Part shown: positions 23,200 to 36,788 of the stretch, one piece after another
Numbering within the stretch: position 1 is the first letter of the stretch
How the letters are laid out: each line of letters starts with the position of its first letter
Assembly (NCBI GenBank): GCA_022829145.1
Contig: CM040746.1
Coordinates: 885,731-949,730 of the forward strand
DNA: 64,000 nucleotides
Origin: Albula goreensis
Taxonomy: Eukaryota; Chordata; Actinopteri; Albuliformes; Albulidae
Direction of reading: 5' to 3'
The notes under the pieces: generated by a model
Seen by the model: the letters and a program-made list of their open reading frames with translations, nothing else
Told to the model about the DNA's origin: nothing
The model's database searches: none
Position numbers and translations under genes: made by a program

Positions 23200-24251
23200 A
23201 TTTAGAGTCATTGTTTCTACAGTATGATGGAAAAGAAAGTCTGTTTTCCCCTCTTTCATCCGTGCAGTGTAAATCATTATTTTATGCAGAGGTGGCGGCA
23301 CAGAGAGCCAGCGAGTGGCAGCTGGACAAATGTGTCCGTACACCCACAGTAGCCTCCAGCTAACCATCAACCCCCCATCCCCTCACCTCCCCCAGCCTCC
23401 TACCCCCACAGAATGCAATCCATGCCAGCCATCATATATCACTGCCCTGGGCCAGGTTGCTGGCTTTCCTCCACTCTCACTAAAGACAGTCAATCAGATC
23501 CAACCTCACAAGAGAGACCTGGTCAGCGCTGCCATCACTAGACAGAGCCAGGCACGTTCAACTTCACTAGAGAGACGTGGTCAGCACCACCATCATTAGA
23601 CAGGGTCAGTCAGCCAGAACTAAGCATTTCCACCCTCTCAACAGAGAGCCAAACACATCCAACCAACCTCACCAGAGAGACCCGATCAGCACCACCATCA
23701 CTGGACAGAGTCTAAGGGCATTAATATATACCTTTACCATTAAAACATACATTAATAATTATACCTTATATCGGTCGGTGCTCAGGTGAATGTAGGAGAA
23801 TTGGTGAGAACTGTTTTAATTGTCATGTTCTGCTTCTTTCATTTTACCTTTTGCAGCAGTTTGACTCTTTGTAGGTGATTTTGTGAAGGTTGTGGAGCTT
23901 TTTGGCTCTATGAAAGTGACTTGGTGAAGGGTGTACAGCTACTTGACTCTGCAAAGGTGACATTTTAAATCTGAACAGCATGGTTCACATATAACCTGAT
24001 GCAGTGTGAAAAAGGAATCACTCAAGAGAAATTTCACTCATTCAACATCTGAAGAGCTGCCGTTTCAGACATGTTTATAAAAAATAGGTCCCACTGGTCT
24101 GCATCAAGAGCTTTTGATGTAAGGAGCAGGAATTGAGTGATTTGCATGTTAATAATTTGACTCTCACATTTGCTCTTGATGCTTCCTGTCAGTGTCACTG
24201 TACTTAAAGTGCAGAGCAGCACCTTCTGCAAAGAAGCAATATGCATTAAAG

Positions 24252-24281
24252 CAAACAAACAAACAAACAAACAAACAAACA
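24252..24281. repeat. (CAAA)n microsatellite
   Basis: About 7 perfect tetranucleotide units. Confidence 0.9.
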
Positions 24282-24534
24282 CATTTACATTTCCAAAAAA
24301 TGAGTGGAGCTTTTTGTAAATCATCTTTAACATCTCTGTCGTTTTATTTCTCCCAGTACAGAATACTTCCAGCCCACCTCTCTATGCTCTCCATCCAAAA
24401 TGGGCATCAACACTGCATGGCCATTGAGCTGCCACTGTCAGGTTTGAATCTGGACTGTAGAGCCTGAAAATGACTTGTATGCAGTGGCTGAATGGTGTGC
24501 TACAGAATATTAAAGGGAGTGAATTTGCTGCAGC

Positions 24535-25110
24535 TCAGGAAAATAAGGTACAGATAAGATACGATAAACCTTATTGATCTTTCGTGGGGAAATGCAAGTG
24601 TTTCATCACCAAGATGAGCACAGAAGTAATAAATATAGAAATACATATACCTGGGATAAATATAAAAATACAGGGAAGTAGTATACAACAGTAAGAAGAA
24701 TATACAAAAATATGGACAATAATAGCAAATTACAATTCAGATTTTGTCCAAGATGAACAATGTGGTGCATGTACTATATATCCATGTATATCCAATATAT
24801 ACTATCCAGATATTGTACAAGATAAGATAGTGAAATCGCACAATGTTTCTTCTTGTATGAGAGGTGTTCTGATAGCAACAGTTATACAATCGTGCGATGG
24901 GATACAACAGTTGGGAACAACAGGATGCATGCATAAGTTACCGGTGGTGCGGTTGGGCAGGACCATAAACGATTAGGACCACTGTTCAAACCATTACTTG
25001 TTCAAGATAACGGTGCAGTAAAGTCCAGTAGTTACTGGACCCGATCTGAAAAGCCTATTAGACCAGTTATCGCACGACTGTGCACAGCTCTCCTCCTGTT
25101 TCAACTCTCA
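24535..25110 (-). repeat. Interspersed repeat resembling a non-LTR retrotransposon 3' region
   Basis: The phrase 'cttattgatctttcgtgggg' plus 'aaatgcaagtg' resembles the 'tttattgatcc-ggggaaattg' signature found at the ends of many fish interspersed repeats. It is followed by the typical AT-rich body ('agtaataaatatagaaatac') and 'cagtacgctctgtcatag'. I recognise these phrases from fish genomes. The orientation and the parent LINE are uncertain. Confidence 0.45.
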
Positions 25111-27470
25111 GTACGCTCTGTCATAGACAATTAAGCCTGCCTGCCCCACCAGCTTCTCTAGGTCTGTCTGACTGCTTGCTGACTCTGTGATCCAGGGCAC
25201 CAGGCCAGGAGGTCACCAGGGTCCACATCCTGGAGCTCAACCACAGGCAACCAGACCATCCCATCTACCCTCTGGGAAGATTTTCTGTAGTCCTGTAGTA
25301 AAATTAATATGGAACAAAAAGCTTTTACTGAACCAAAAACCTGAATTTATTTGGTATTCTTCAAATTAACTTTGGCCTGCTAAAATACAAGACAAGCGGT
25401 CCTGCTTTGTGTTACTTGAAATCTGCTTTCTCATCTCATCTGTTTCGAGTCCAGATGACTCAGAGGACTAAGTCTAGCAGAGGCCGCGAGGATCCCGCGT
25501 TCACACTGCACTTAAACACAAGGGATTTAAGCGGCTCTGAACAGTAATGCGCCTGCGTTAACGTCTGGTGACATGGAAACCAACTGTTAAAAAAGCAAAA
25601 ACAACAACAAAAAGCAAATCGGTGTAAACTAATCATGACAACTACAACACGATTAAAATGTTTTTATTTAAAATAAGGAAATAAACAAAAAGAAATTTGT
25701 GAAGTTTGGCTTACATTGACTGAAGCTTTTTCTTTGTTGCCGGGGAAGAACACTCGCCATGGTTTTCCGAATGCCAGGACATGCTACTGGGGTAAAATCT
25801 AGTCAAGTCAAGTTGTATTGAGATGAGCCGCGTAAACCATTCAACTGCTACATTTCCTTGTGACTGATAAATACTGTTATTATTGCCTGTCTTGTTAAGG
25901 CTGTCTTGTAAAAGTGTAAATTAGGAAGGCATTTCACAAAATCAGTTGTAATTTTGCGTGGCCGTAAAGAAGGACAACGTTAAAAAGGATATAGGGCAAA
26001 GACCTGGAATGACCAGGGAAAGAGTGGAGATGACAGATATTCAATGCAGATTTCAGTGTGGAAACATCCTTAGCCACTTCATCAATGTCCGCCAGCCAGG
26101 GGACCCATCAAGGCTTGTCCCAAGACGACTGCTAATCACCACAATCCGAACGGACTCAACCGGTAAGTACATATTTATCTAAATGCATTCGTTCTTCGAC
26201 ATCGGAACAAAAGGATTTTTCAAGCTAAATGTGTTTAAAGTATGCTATGTAGTGCTTTGTTCAAATTTCCCGCAAGCTGTAATGCTTTTTAACAGCTGGC
26301 CACCGAATTGAATAATTTGCAGACAGCTGCGAGTGCTACCGGCGTATCATTTATATAAAGTCAGACTGTATGTGGAGAAGAGAACTGGCTCGCGGCTTAC
26401 CGAGACCGGGGGAGCGCGCGCACGCTTCAGTTACATGATTCTTTGCGCGTGGGTGCGGGTTGCACCGAGGAACACAATTTACTAATTCCACAAGGAGGTG
26501 GGGTAAAGAGCAGAATAAGTAGTTGCCTTTAAAAACGAACCCTAAAGTGCTGCCCGAGGAGTTGCATTGTAAGGCCTGTATAACTAACCCCGTAGGAAGG
26601 CAAGCATGCACGGAAACGATTAAGGCGCTGGAAAACACAGCAGTGATGTGTCTGCAAAGACGGACAACCATCTGAGAATACACAATTGGCAGATACTTTC
26701 TCCACCAGCGGGAGCGGGTGAAATAAGAGGTAATAAGAACAATAAATGACAGATTGGAAAGGGCAAAGAAAGTTCAACAAATTATAAATTATCGGAATCC
26801 AGAGTACATGCATTTCAGGTACAAGATATACTCGGATAAGCATAATTTGTATTAATTGTTGAATTCAGATAGTCTACTCCTCTTCTGTTTTAGCAGCAGA
26901 TTCCCGCTAGACAGGCCGTGGGAAAAATATAATTAAATGCCCAACAGCAGCACTTTTTTACAGCAAAAGAGTTTTCTTTTGCACCTTTTTATGACTAGAC
27001 CGTAAATGAGCTGTCACCATCGTTGTAATTACGCCTGAAATTTGCAAAACACTTGCAATTTCATTCGAAATTGAAAACGCCTGAAATTGGCTGACACCAC
27101 AATTATATCTACAATTTCTACTAAACAAAATCTTGAATGCCATGAAACCAAATGCATTTTTGTCTTGCCTGGTGGAATTGTATTTATAATATGCAGAAGG
27201 CATCTGAATCAACACTAAATTATGTGCGGGCAGATCAGTATACAATTTTGTAAACACATTTCTGCTGGCTCTCAGTGTTGATTTTTCTGGCTCGAGCTCT
27301 GAAGTTCGATTTTATTTTATGATCGACAGATGTCGAGTTTAGTTCCAGCCCTGTTCTGAATACCTGCGCGCCTTTAACTGCTGGAAATCCACATAGAGAC
27401 CACAAGCTGCGTTTCCGGACTGAAGTGCACTGAAATCGCACTGCGTTTCTCTCATCCTCTAAAAACCCAG
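25111..27470. other. No supported gene; one unassigned open segment
   Basis: Positions 25958-26163 stay open on + and end in CCG followed by GTAAGT, a good splice donor, so a transcribed exon is conceivable. The encoded segment (containing 'GNILSHFINVRQPGD') has no domain I recognise and no ATG-initiated context. The rest of the interval is AT-rich without features. Confidence 0.3.
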
Positions 27471-27674
27471 CGTTAAGTGTGAGGGGTCCCCCTCCCCGTT
27501 TTTTTTATCCGAACATTGTATACAGTCGTTCTGTTTTCCCTTCATTGGAAAGTATCGTGGCTGACTTGGTGTTAGATGCGCTTCAAAGTGTAGGACGGAG
27601 GAAGTCTGAAGATTCTATCCACACTTCATATTATTTACGAATTTGTCATCTGAGGGGGACTAATAACGAAGACA
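27471..27674 (+). other. Possible noncoding first exon with strong donor
   Basis: The segment ends in GAAGACAG followed by GTGAGTG, a near-consensus donor at 27675. It sits in sequence with more CpG than its neighbours. It could be a 5' UTR exon of the + strand Y-receptor gene, whose coding exon begins with an acceptor at 39618, or an exon of a noncoding RNA. No transcript evidence is available here. Confidence 0.2.
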
Positions 27675-28224
27675 GGTGAGTGTTTGTGTTAGACAAGACC
27701 TTTAATTGAGAACCGCTCCCGCCGGAGAGCTGCAACGCGTGCAGTGTGGCTATATCACTCTGCTTGTTATACGGTCTCTACGAGAATTGTAGCACACATT
27801 TGTGTATTCATGCACCTTGAAGGCAATTAGAACATTTTATTAAAATAGCAAAATCGATGCAATCTGCACATTAGGATTCAAACTTCAACAGTGGCTATGT
27901 TCAGTGTCGAGAATCTTAAATTGGTGAAAGAATTTCAGACGAAGGCAATTAACAGTTTCATGAATTTGGTCAGTTCCTGTTCCCATCATCTGTGCACAAG
28001 AATTGGTCATGGCGACCCTCTAAACAGGTGGCACACTGAACTCAATAAATCGCTGCCTGATTTCTTTACGGAGCTTATACCAGAGACTCTTTATGTTCTC
28101 ATTAGATTGTTCAATTAACGAATTCCTGTGGTTTGGAATGTATTATTAACAACCATAAACTGGATGTCGTGATACTAGATTATTAGGAGCACAAGACAAA
28201 AAGACTTTGCAAAATTTATATGGG

Positions 28225-28420
28225 TCCGGTGTATCGTAAGTTTAGCGCGCGATCGGAGCGGTCGCTGTCCCTGGTGCTGCTAAATGTAGCTGGTGAAAAT
28301 AGCCTCGCACCAATCAAAGAGACGCGCGGCTGTCCCGCTTTTCCATACATTTCAGTATAATGCAGATTATTTATCTTTCGTCGCACTGCGTGACGTTACT
28401 CAAAATAAACCGTTGTGCTG
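28225..28420. promoter_or_regulatory. Small CpG-rich patch with CCAAT box
   Basis: A local rise in CpG is seen ('agcgcgcgatcggagcggtc', 'gagacgcgcggctg', 'tcgtcgcactgcgtgacg') with an intact 'accaatcaaa' CCAAT motif near 28310. It stands out in AT-rich surroundings and could be a promoter or enhancer. No exon can be assigned to it. Confidence 0.25.
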
Positions 28421-31200
28421 ATTAGTTAAGTTATATGAGACAGATAATTAGCGCCACTGCGCTTCGTAAACACAGGGATACTGTGATCATTTCTTGAGTT
28501 ATGTGTGTTTGTCTGCAGCCTACATCAGAGTCTGCTAGCTAATTCTGGTGATTGTTTTCTGGTATTTTATAACTTTAAAATGACACATCAGAAATATATT
28601 TAAACTATGACCTCTTTTTAGAATACTGGAAAATTTACAAAAATGAACCGAATGACATTAACTTGGGGAAAGCAATATGAGCAACACTTTGATGTACTTT
28701 TAATCATCATCATCAATATATGCTATGCTTGTGACTGAAGACTGGACTACATATAAGCACACACACACATACCCATAAATCGGGTCCATGATTTCCTTCT
28801 TTTCAACAACATGTGAAAAACACTGCACTGCCTTTGCAAAGATCATTAACATTGGTCTGTATGAGCACTGCTTTGCTTGTTCAGCACAATCTGAATGCAG
28901 ACATATGGAGTTAGCTGTCTTTTTCTGCTGTGAATTGTCTTTGCTGTACAATTTCCTTCAAGGCATAATTTTCTTCAAACACAGACCAATGGTTGGGGGG
29001 CATCATAGCTTGAGGAATATTTTTATCTCAAATAGCAGGACTTCTGAGTTTGTTTAGGGTTAACGCACAAGGAAAGCTCTGCTACACTTAACACAACGTT
29101 TTTGCCGCCTTATGCAAATATTACCTCATTAGCATGAATTATAATTTATCTTTAAGCTATGCGATTAATGGCCCATGGTCAGAATGTTTATAAGACAGCA
29201 AAGAACACCATGTATCAATGAAAATGTTGTGTTTTAATGTGGGGCAGAGGTTGCTGCCATGTTGTTAAAATATAATATTGGATAGATGTATCCACTGTGT
29301 TGTTATATGTTCATGTACGATACATGTAACTGTCTTGTAATTTTTGTCGTGTTTATTGTTATAATTATAATTGTGGTTGTTATCATCATTGTTGTTGTTA
29401 TAAATGATACCACCATTTACCAATATTACTCTCAGAGCAGGTAAATCTAAAGAGAGGCAGAACTGTATTCCGTTTATGAAAGCTGTTTTTCTTGGTGACT
29501 GCTCTGATAAATTCCACCGATGTTATCTGTGCTCTTATCGCGGTGAGAAAGACTTTCATAGTTTGTACGCTAAATCTGTACGCTCTGCTGTTCACACACT
29601 ATTCATCAGAGAGAGCTCGATCTAACTCATTCTCTTTCCTTTTGCTCTCTCTGGCTCTGTCTATCTCTCATCCCCCACCCCCCACCACCACCCCCCATCT
29701 CTATTACTTCCTCTTTTACTCGCTCCCTCTCCCTCTCTCTCTCTACGTCTCTCTGGGAGGCGAGGATCATTCTAGCGTGTTGTTATCAGGTGATTGTGGG
29801 AGTGTAACATGCACTGTGATGCTTAGTGATTGTGTTGCAGCTAAAGGCAATGAGTGAATTAATTAGCATGAGCTGTGTAGAAGCTATGGTCTGCCGAGTC
29901 TGTTCTTATAACTTTAAGCGCTCTGTTTCCAGGTACAGATAATTAATTTAATCACTTCCTATAACTGGGTCAGAGTACTCACAAGAGGCATTGGGTTTTC
30001 GTATTAGCTCTTCTGACTGTTAAAACTTAAGCTCGAATGAGACCATCGACCAAAGACAGAGGAAATGTATTTGCTGTTTGGAAAAAAAGACATTTTATTT
30101 TATTTAAATTAAATAATATATTCCTGACTTAAAACCACCCATGGCATTGTTTGATGCTCTGGATGTGTTCATTATTTATGAGGTCTACCAGTTTATAAAA
30201 TACTGAATAAAATGTTCTCTGTCACAGACAATTTTACACTCCTCTGCAGCCTATATCCTACAGGCCATACACTTTGCTACATGAGAGAGCTAGGGACTAT
30301 TTCACACCCTATAGGCCACAAATGGTAATGCAAGAAAGAGCCAGTGATTATTTGCACCCTACAGCCCACACATGATACCACATGAGAGCCAGTGACTATT
30401 TTACCACCTACAGGCCATACGCAGTACTACAGGAGAAAGCAAGTGATTGGAGGACAGGTGGATCACTTAATTCAGTTTCAGATGTAATGTATTGTTTGCA
30501 GGCGAAGACTGCACTAACATTTCCTGAGATCCGCAGTGGGGGACAGACCCAGTGGTGTCTTGTCTTAGCGGGCTCATGATCATGTTTGGCGAAGATTATT
30601 TCTCCCAGACTCTGCTGAACCATTAATGCCCAGGCGCTGCAAGCCCAGCTTTCACTTCCTGCCACAGCAGTCGTACCACTGGCACCAGCTTCCTGTGGAA
30701 ATGGGTGGAGCCTAGTAAAGCAACGCTCTCAATCCTTCTGCATCAAATCAAAAACTTGTTGACCCTTACATCATTTTAAATTCCCTTACTTTACATCGAA
30801 CTCCTGACCATCAGCCCATCCATATGATATAAATATCAGTGATAATCTTGTCCAACATTGATATATTAAAATCCAAGGCAAAAAAATAACAGGGAAGACA
30901 CAAAGGGGAACCAAAGTCAACCCAATCAAGACAAGCTGTGTTTTTGTTGTCAGTGCTTCCATTCAACATCTGATCAAATTTTTATTCATGCATCGTAACC
31001 AGCTCTCTCCTTCTCGGCACTGTTTCTGACAGCTTTGCTCCTTTCGAGAGACAGCAAGATTACAAATGGCCCGACTTCAGAAATCTTCCTCAGCAGTTTA
31101 GTCGTGGATAGACTTACAAATCCAGTGTTAGCTGAACCTGAGAGGAAGATGAGAGACTATCGAATACCTACCTGCTATTTTTATACACCCTCCGCCTCTG
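28421..31200. other. Gene-free stretch
   Basis: No coding exon is supported. Positions about 29815-29960 are unique and contain clustered TAAT/ATTA words ('gagtgaattaattagcatga', 'gataattaatttaatcac'), a texture seen in homeodomain-bound enhancers. Positions 30230-30440 contain three degenerate copies of a 'gcctacaggccatac...actac-tgagagagc' theme. Confidence 0.35.
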
Positions 31201-31204
31201 CATT

Positions 31205-32345
31205 CAGACTGTGGGTTTGTACGGTGTCACTGCACTCAGACTGTGGGTTTGTACAGTGTCACTGCACTCAGACTGTGGGTTTGTACAGTTACTGCACTCA
31301 GATTGTGGGTTTGTAAAGTGTCACTGCACTCAGACTGTGGGTTTGTAAAGTGTCACTGCAGTCAGACTGTGGGTTTGTACAGTGTTACTGCACTCAGACT
31401 GTGGGTTTTTACAGTGTTACTGCACTCAGACTGTGGGTTTGTACAGTGTTACTGCACTCAGACTGTGGGTTTGTACAGTGTCACTGCACTCAAACAGTTG
31501 GGTTTGTACAGTGTCACTGCACTCAGACTGTGGGTTTGTACAGTTTCACTGCACTCAAACAGCTGGGTTTGTAGAGTTTCACTGCACTCAGACTGTTGGT
31601 TTGTACACTGTCACTGCACTCAGACTGTGGGTTTGTACAGTGTCACTGCACTCAGACTGTGGGTTTGTACAATGTTACTGCACTCTGACAGCTGAGTTTG
31701 TACAGTGTCACTGCGTTCAGACTGTGGGTTTGTACAGTGTCACTGCACTCAGACTGTGGGTTTGTACAGTGTTACTGCACTCAGACTGTGGGTTTGTACA
31801 GTGTTACTGCACTCAGACTGTTGGTTTGTACACTGTCACTGTACTCAGACTGTGGGTTTGTACAGTGTCACTGCACTCAGACTGTGGGTTTGTGCAGTGT
31901 CACTGTACTTAAGCAGCTGGGTTTGTACAGTGTCACTGCACTCAGACTGTGGGTTTGTACAGTGTTACTGCACTCAGACTGTGGGTTTTTACAGTGTCAC
32001 TGCACTCAGACTGTGGGTTTGTACCGTGTCACTGCACTCAGACTGTGGGTTTGTACAGTGTCACTGCTGTCAGACTGTGGGTTTGTGCAGTGTCACTGCA
32101 CTCAGACTGTGGGTTTGTACAGTGTCACTGCAATCAGACAGCTGTAGTTGTACAGTGGAATTGCACTCAGCCAGCTTGGTTTTCATGTAGAATTACATTC
32201 AGACTGGTGGGATTGTACAGTGTCACTGCAGTCAGACAGCTAAGTTTGTACTGTGTCACTGCACTCATACAGCTGTGTTTGTACAGTGGAATTTGCACAC
32301 AGGCAGCTAGGTTTGCACAGCCTCACTGCGCACAATCTAGTGGGC
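31205..32345. repeat. 32-bp minisatellite, about 35 units
   Basis: The unit is 'tcactgcactcagactgtgg' followed by 'gtttgtacagtg'. Indels, 'cagctggg' variants and a degenerate tail continue to about 32540. Because 32 is not divisible by three, the reading frame shifts in each unit. Reading frames of up to 176 aa stay open only because no unit phase contains a stop. These frames are not genes. Confidence 0.95.
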
Positions 32346-32545
32346 TTGCACAGTGTTCATATAGGATATCTCCAGCCTTGCAGTCTCACTTGCCACTAGC
32401 AACATCTGTGTGTTCAGAGTGATGTTTTTGAGGTATGTAGGATTGTTCTCACTGTGTGTGTACAGTGTTATTCTGTGTTTGTGTAGTATGTCATTGTTGC
32501 TGTGTGCATGGTATTATTATCTCTGTGTGTATTGTAGTTCACACT

Positions 32546-35500
32546 CACATTGGTTTTCTTGCCCAGACTCCTCTCCCAGTTGGGAACATGCATGACCTTT
32601 CAGAGTCTCACACACAAATACCCCCTACTTATCAGCAGTGCATCATGGGAGAGACCCTGTGCAGCCAGAGCTGCCTTTGGGCTCATCCTTATTTATTCAT
32701 TTATTCATTCGTTAAATCATTCTTTTACTCTTTTTCAGTGGATATCAATCACACTCCCAGAGTAGTGATTAGGGGCCATAGAGACACTCAGAAAGCTGTT
32801 GGTTTGAGTCTCACATGAGAGAATTGTGAGAGCAAGCACCCATTTGAGAGCCTGCAGAGTGTCCGTTGGCCAGGACAGAGGTGACTGTCACCGTGGGGAC
32901 TGTGCTCAGCGATGTGAGCGCTGGCAGGAAGTGCGGGTCAGATCCAACAGGGAAGGTAACCTTTTCGTAAGTGGCTCTCCCAATGTCCAGGCCGTCCCTA
33001 AGGACGAGATCTGAGGTGCAGCTCCACGCGTCCGCGGAGCCCTTTGTGGGGAGACCAGAACTCACTGCTCAGCCTTCCACACTGGCGAGTCACATCTCCG
33101 ACCTTTAAAGGCACAGCAGATAAAACTCCACACATTGTTAGCTGTTTTTGAGAACCTACACGCACTTTTTTAGTTTAAGTCAGTAAAAGCAGACAAAAAC
33201 AGAGCAAGGTCATTAGCAGAATGTGCAGGCGAGGTGAAACACCCAAAAAACCTTGCTATAAATAAATTAAATCTTGATCATGAATTATTCAATTGGAGAA
33301 CAAAATGGAAGTTTAAAACGAACGTTATTTAAAAGACACACTGTCCCCTGTAACCTGGGATACTGAATTTCTGGAAAGTGATGATGGCGTAAGAGACAAA
33401 CAGAAATTATAACCCTGCAGCAGGTGGAGCTCAGGATCAAGCTGTCCTTTGCACACCCCAGGCTGGCGCCCTGAGTACAGAAGGGGGTGCTGTCCTCTTA
33501 GGGCCCCTTGTACAGCGCCCTGGGCCCCGCACAACAAAAGCGACGCTGTAATAAAGCATACAGGATATGGAACGGGTGTTACATTCTAGGAGCTTTTCCC
33601 ACGTTCACCAGAAACTGCAACCGTGCGCCTCTCCTCCGACGCAGCTGGCTGTTCGATAATCTTTTCTGAGCACTCCTTCCGTAAAAGGTCTCCTGTGATC
33701 CTTTACGCTTTTATCTTTTTTTTTTTAATATAGTTGGACGTAGATTAAATGTGCCTACAGAATGATGTATTCCAAGATCTGAAATGAAATTTCAATGTGG
33801 GCGTCCAATCGCTCTGGCATACCCTTCTGATAAGCAGTGAGGTATCATCGCTTACCCAGGTAAATTCACCGCGGTGTGTTGTGTAAACGTTCCATATTAA
33901 CAAACATTCAACGGTGCAACTCTTACACACTGATGTTACCATGCACACAGTGAACAAATTCTCCATGCACTGAGACCAACGGCATAATGGAGCCGTGTTT
34001 TAGCATGCAGACAATCATTCTTAAGCCGGTGAGAACATTAGTATGAAGTCCTTGTGGATCTTTGTTTGGCACCATGGGAATAATGTGATTCATAGTCATG
34101 CCATACATATAGGTCATTATTGGGCCCTGCATGTGCATTTGTGCATTAGTGTGATGTAGGTTTACTGCTCAAACGTTTTGAGTGCATTGATGCGTTGCTG
34201 GTATGATGCTATGCTGTGCTGGCTCCATCTTTCAGCTGAGCGTAACATGCCTGCTGCCTGTTTCTCTTGAGCATGTTTCTCCTATGATTTTGGTTGAGGA
34301 TAAAAAAATAATAAAAGGACTATTTCAAGTGAATAAAAGGGTCTTAACACAGAATGCAACCCAAGGTGTGGTATTGAGCCCTGACCAAAAGAATAAATAT
34401 TTAAGGAAAGAAAGCTTCTAATTAATAGAATTGACCAGTCCTGGTTGGGTGGAGAGACAAAGCAGGGTTTGGTTTGATTGAAGCAATCAGCAGACAGTAA
34501 AACGTTGGTAGCGGATTTGTTAAAAGCTCCATTGAATATTGCCCATTGATGATGTAGAAAATATAGAGGTTGAATTATTAATTCACCCCAACCACAACCT
34601 GTCCTCAAACTCTGCTCTTCCCACCCAAACCCCACCCAGTCCAATCTAAACCCCACCCTGTCCGCAAACTCAACCCCCTTCCATTGCAGAACCATACCCA
34701 TTCTTTCCCCAGCCCCACCCATATCTCCCAAACCCCATCCTTCCTAGGATCTGTCGATGTTGTTGCCTGTCTTGCAGCTCTGCAAACTTCATTCTCTCTC
34801 AGCCCCTCTATGACCAAGGGAAAAGGATAGAGGGAGGCCCAAACCCACAGGTCACAGACACCAGACGCTCTGTCGCTGGCCACGAGAGTTTCCATGACAA
34901 CAGAAACACAAAGCACAGCGAGATGGACAGTGGGTTCAAAGATCAAACAGCTCACTGGCAGACCGAGCTGTGGCACCCAAAATTATCTAAGCTGTGCCTG
35001 GCTCTTTGCAAAGGGCAATAAATAAACAAAAACAAGTTTTATGAGCTGAACCCTCAAACCAGATTGTTAATCAACAAACACATCCATAAAGCTGTCGTAG
35101 CACAGTTTCAACAGATTTTTAATGATTTATCCCTCGTCAATGAAAGTTTAAAACAAAATTCTTGGAAATATTCTCAAAAAGCTGGTATTATGGTTTTATG
35201 TTTCATTTTAAATTCTGAGCACTGTGAGCATACATACTCCTTCCCACAGCACTGCTCACAGAAAGTGGAGCTGTGCCTGAGGGCTGCTTATCCAGATCTT
35301 ATCTATCATCAGCTAAAAGGCAAGACTGATCCCAGTTCAGCATATTATATGAAGTCATAGTTTTGTTTTGGTATTCTTATTTTCCACTTTTGTCAAAACA
35401 GAAGCAGAGTCCACGTTCATATAAGCACTGAGGACAGGCATGTGAGAGGGACCATTCATATGCATAAACAGCCAAGGAATGCTAATCAAACCGGTACGTG

Positions 35501-36757
35501 CAGCTAGTACTGAGGTTCTTGGTGTCAATCAGAATTCTGGTGTCACTGCCCTGGAAAGACTTCTATTGTGCAAACGCACGACTGCTCTGCATATTGCGAA
35601 GCTCCTTCACGTTGCCTCAAAGGAGAGAGAGATGTGCACTGTAAATGTAATCAATCTGATGTGACAGCAGGAGAGTGTGTGCGATAATTACACAGGAGGA
35701 GGGGTTTCAAAGCTCTACAGAGGGACTGGGATCATATTGACGGTATGGGAAGATTCCATCGACCTACAGAGTGACTGACAGAGTGCTCTATTGCGGTAGA
35801 TCCCAAGAGCTCAGTTCTGACTGCACACAAAAGAGCCACACACACACTCAAAGATGCAGCCGCCATCCCCCAGGCTGTTGGCCCTGCCCAGCAGAACACA
35901 CTCCATTTGGGACGTTTACCCAGGGTGCTTTGTTCTGCGTTGAGCGCTTGGAGCCACCACCCACCCCCGTTTGTGATTACGGCCCACGCAAGGAATTACA
36001 TGGCGATTCTGCCAAACCCTCCCCTAAACTGACATGTTCACAGCCTACAGCCCAGCTGTGGGGTCTCCACGGCTACAGGTGAGGTCAGGTAATCAATTTA
36101 CAGGGCTGAGCAGCTGGCCTCCCTCGCTTCGTCGGCCTTCGGCCTCTACGGCCATGTGCGGTGTCAGTGAATTAGGTTTCCATCGATCCTCTCCCCATCC
36201 CATTAAATGATACTCAAAGAGCTCATTAACCTTCACAATATTTTGTGGTAATCCAATTTTCCAGCGCTTTCGCCATGCTACGTTTAACACAACACCAGCC
36301 CTGTGTTGTCAAGGCAACCTCTTATCTGCCTTTTGCACTTCAGAGTGAATGAGACAGTGTCCGTGGCCACTGGGCTCCAATGTGACAAAAAAAGCTCTTT
36401 TACATTTTTTTCATCTATGGTACCTCCCCTCTCCTCCTCCTACCAAATCTAATAAATAAATAAATGAGTGAAGCATGTGATTTGAAACCATGTTGTGAGG
36501 AAGAGCACAGACAGCTTGATCAGTGAATACAAGCAAATCTCTCTGGCTTTTAATTTACCATCCCTTACATTAATGGAAGATGACAATACATCTACATAGG
36601 AAGAAATGCTAAAACATGTACCAGTTAATCACACAGAACGTTGATAATTAATAATGTACTAATATAATTAAGACATGAGGCATGAAAAGGCCCACTCAAG
36701 GGCCTTTCAGACTGCTGGCTCATTTGTTTTATTTTCTACCAGTAATTTTTCTTTTGC

Positions 36758-36788
<31 letters not shown>

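Larger units (their letters stand above)
22781..24529. other. Gene-free stretch with simple repeats
   Basis: Contents are a (GA)n run at 23112-23196 and a degenerate 40-60-bp repetition at 23480-23710 ('agagagacc-ggtcagc-c-accatcact-gacag'). A further repetition at 23860-23960 reads 'tgaaggttgtggagctttttggctct' / 'tgaagggtgtacagctacttgactct', and a (CAAA)n run lies at 24252-24281. No gene is seen. Confidence 0.5.

Noticed and set aside
25958..26182. 74-aa open segment ending at a good donor
   Set aside because: It has no ATG context and no recognised family. It is noted only as a possible exon, not called as coding.
31205..32422. Overlapping open frames of 149-176 aa with Cys-rich repeats
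   Set aside because: They are a product of the 32-bp minisatellite. The peptides simply cycle through the three phases of the repeat.
34282..34976. 149-aa and 123-aa minus-strand frames with Trp/Gly-rich sequence
   Set aside because: They arise from C-rich simple sequence ('accccaccc-'), without motifs, and lack exon boundaries.
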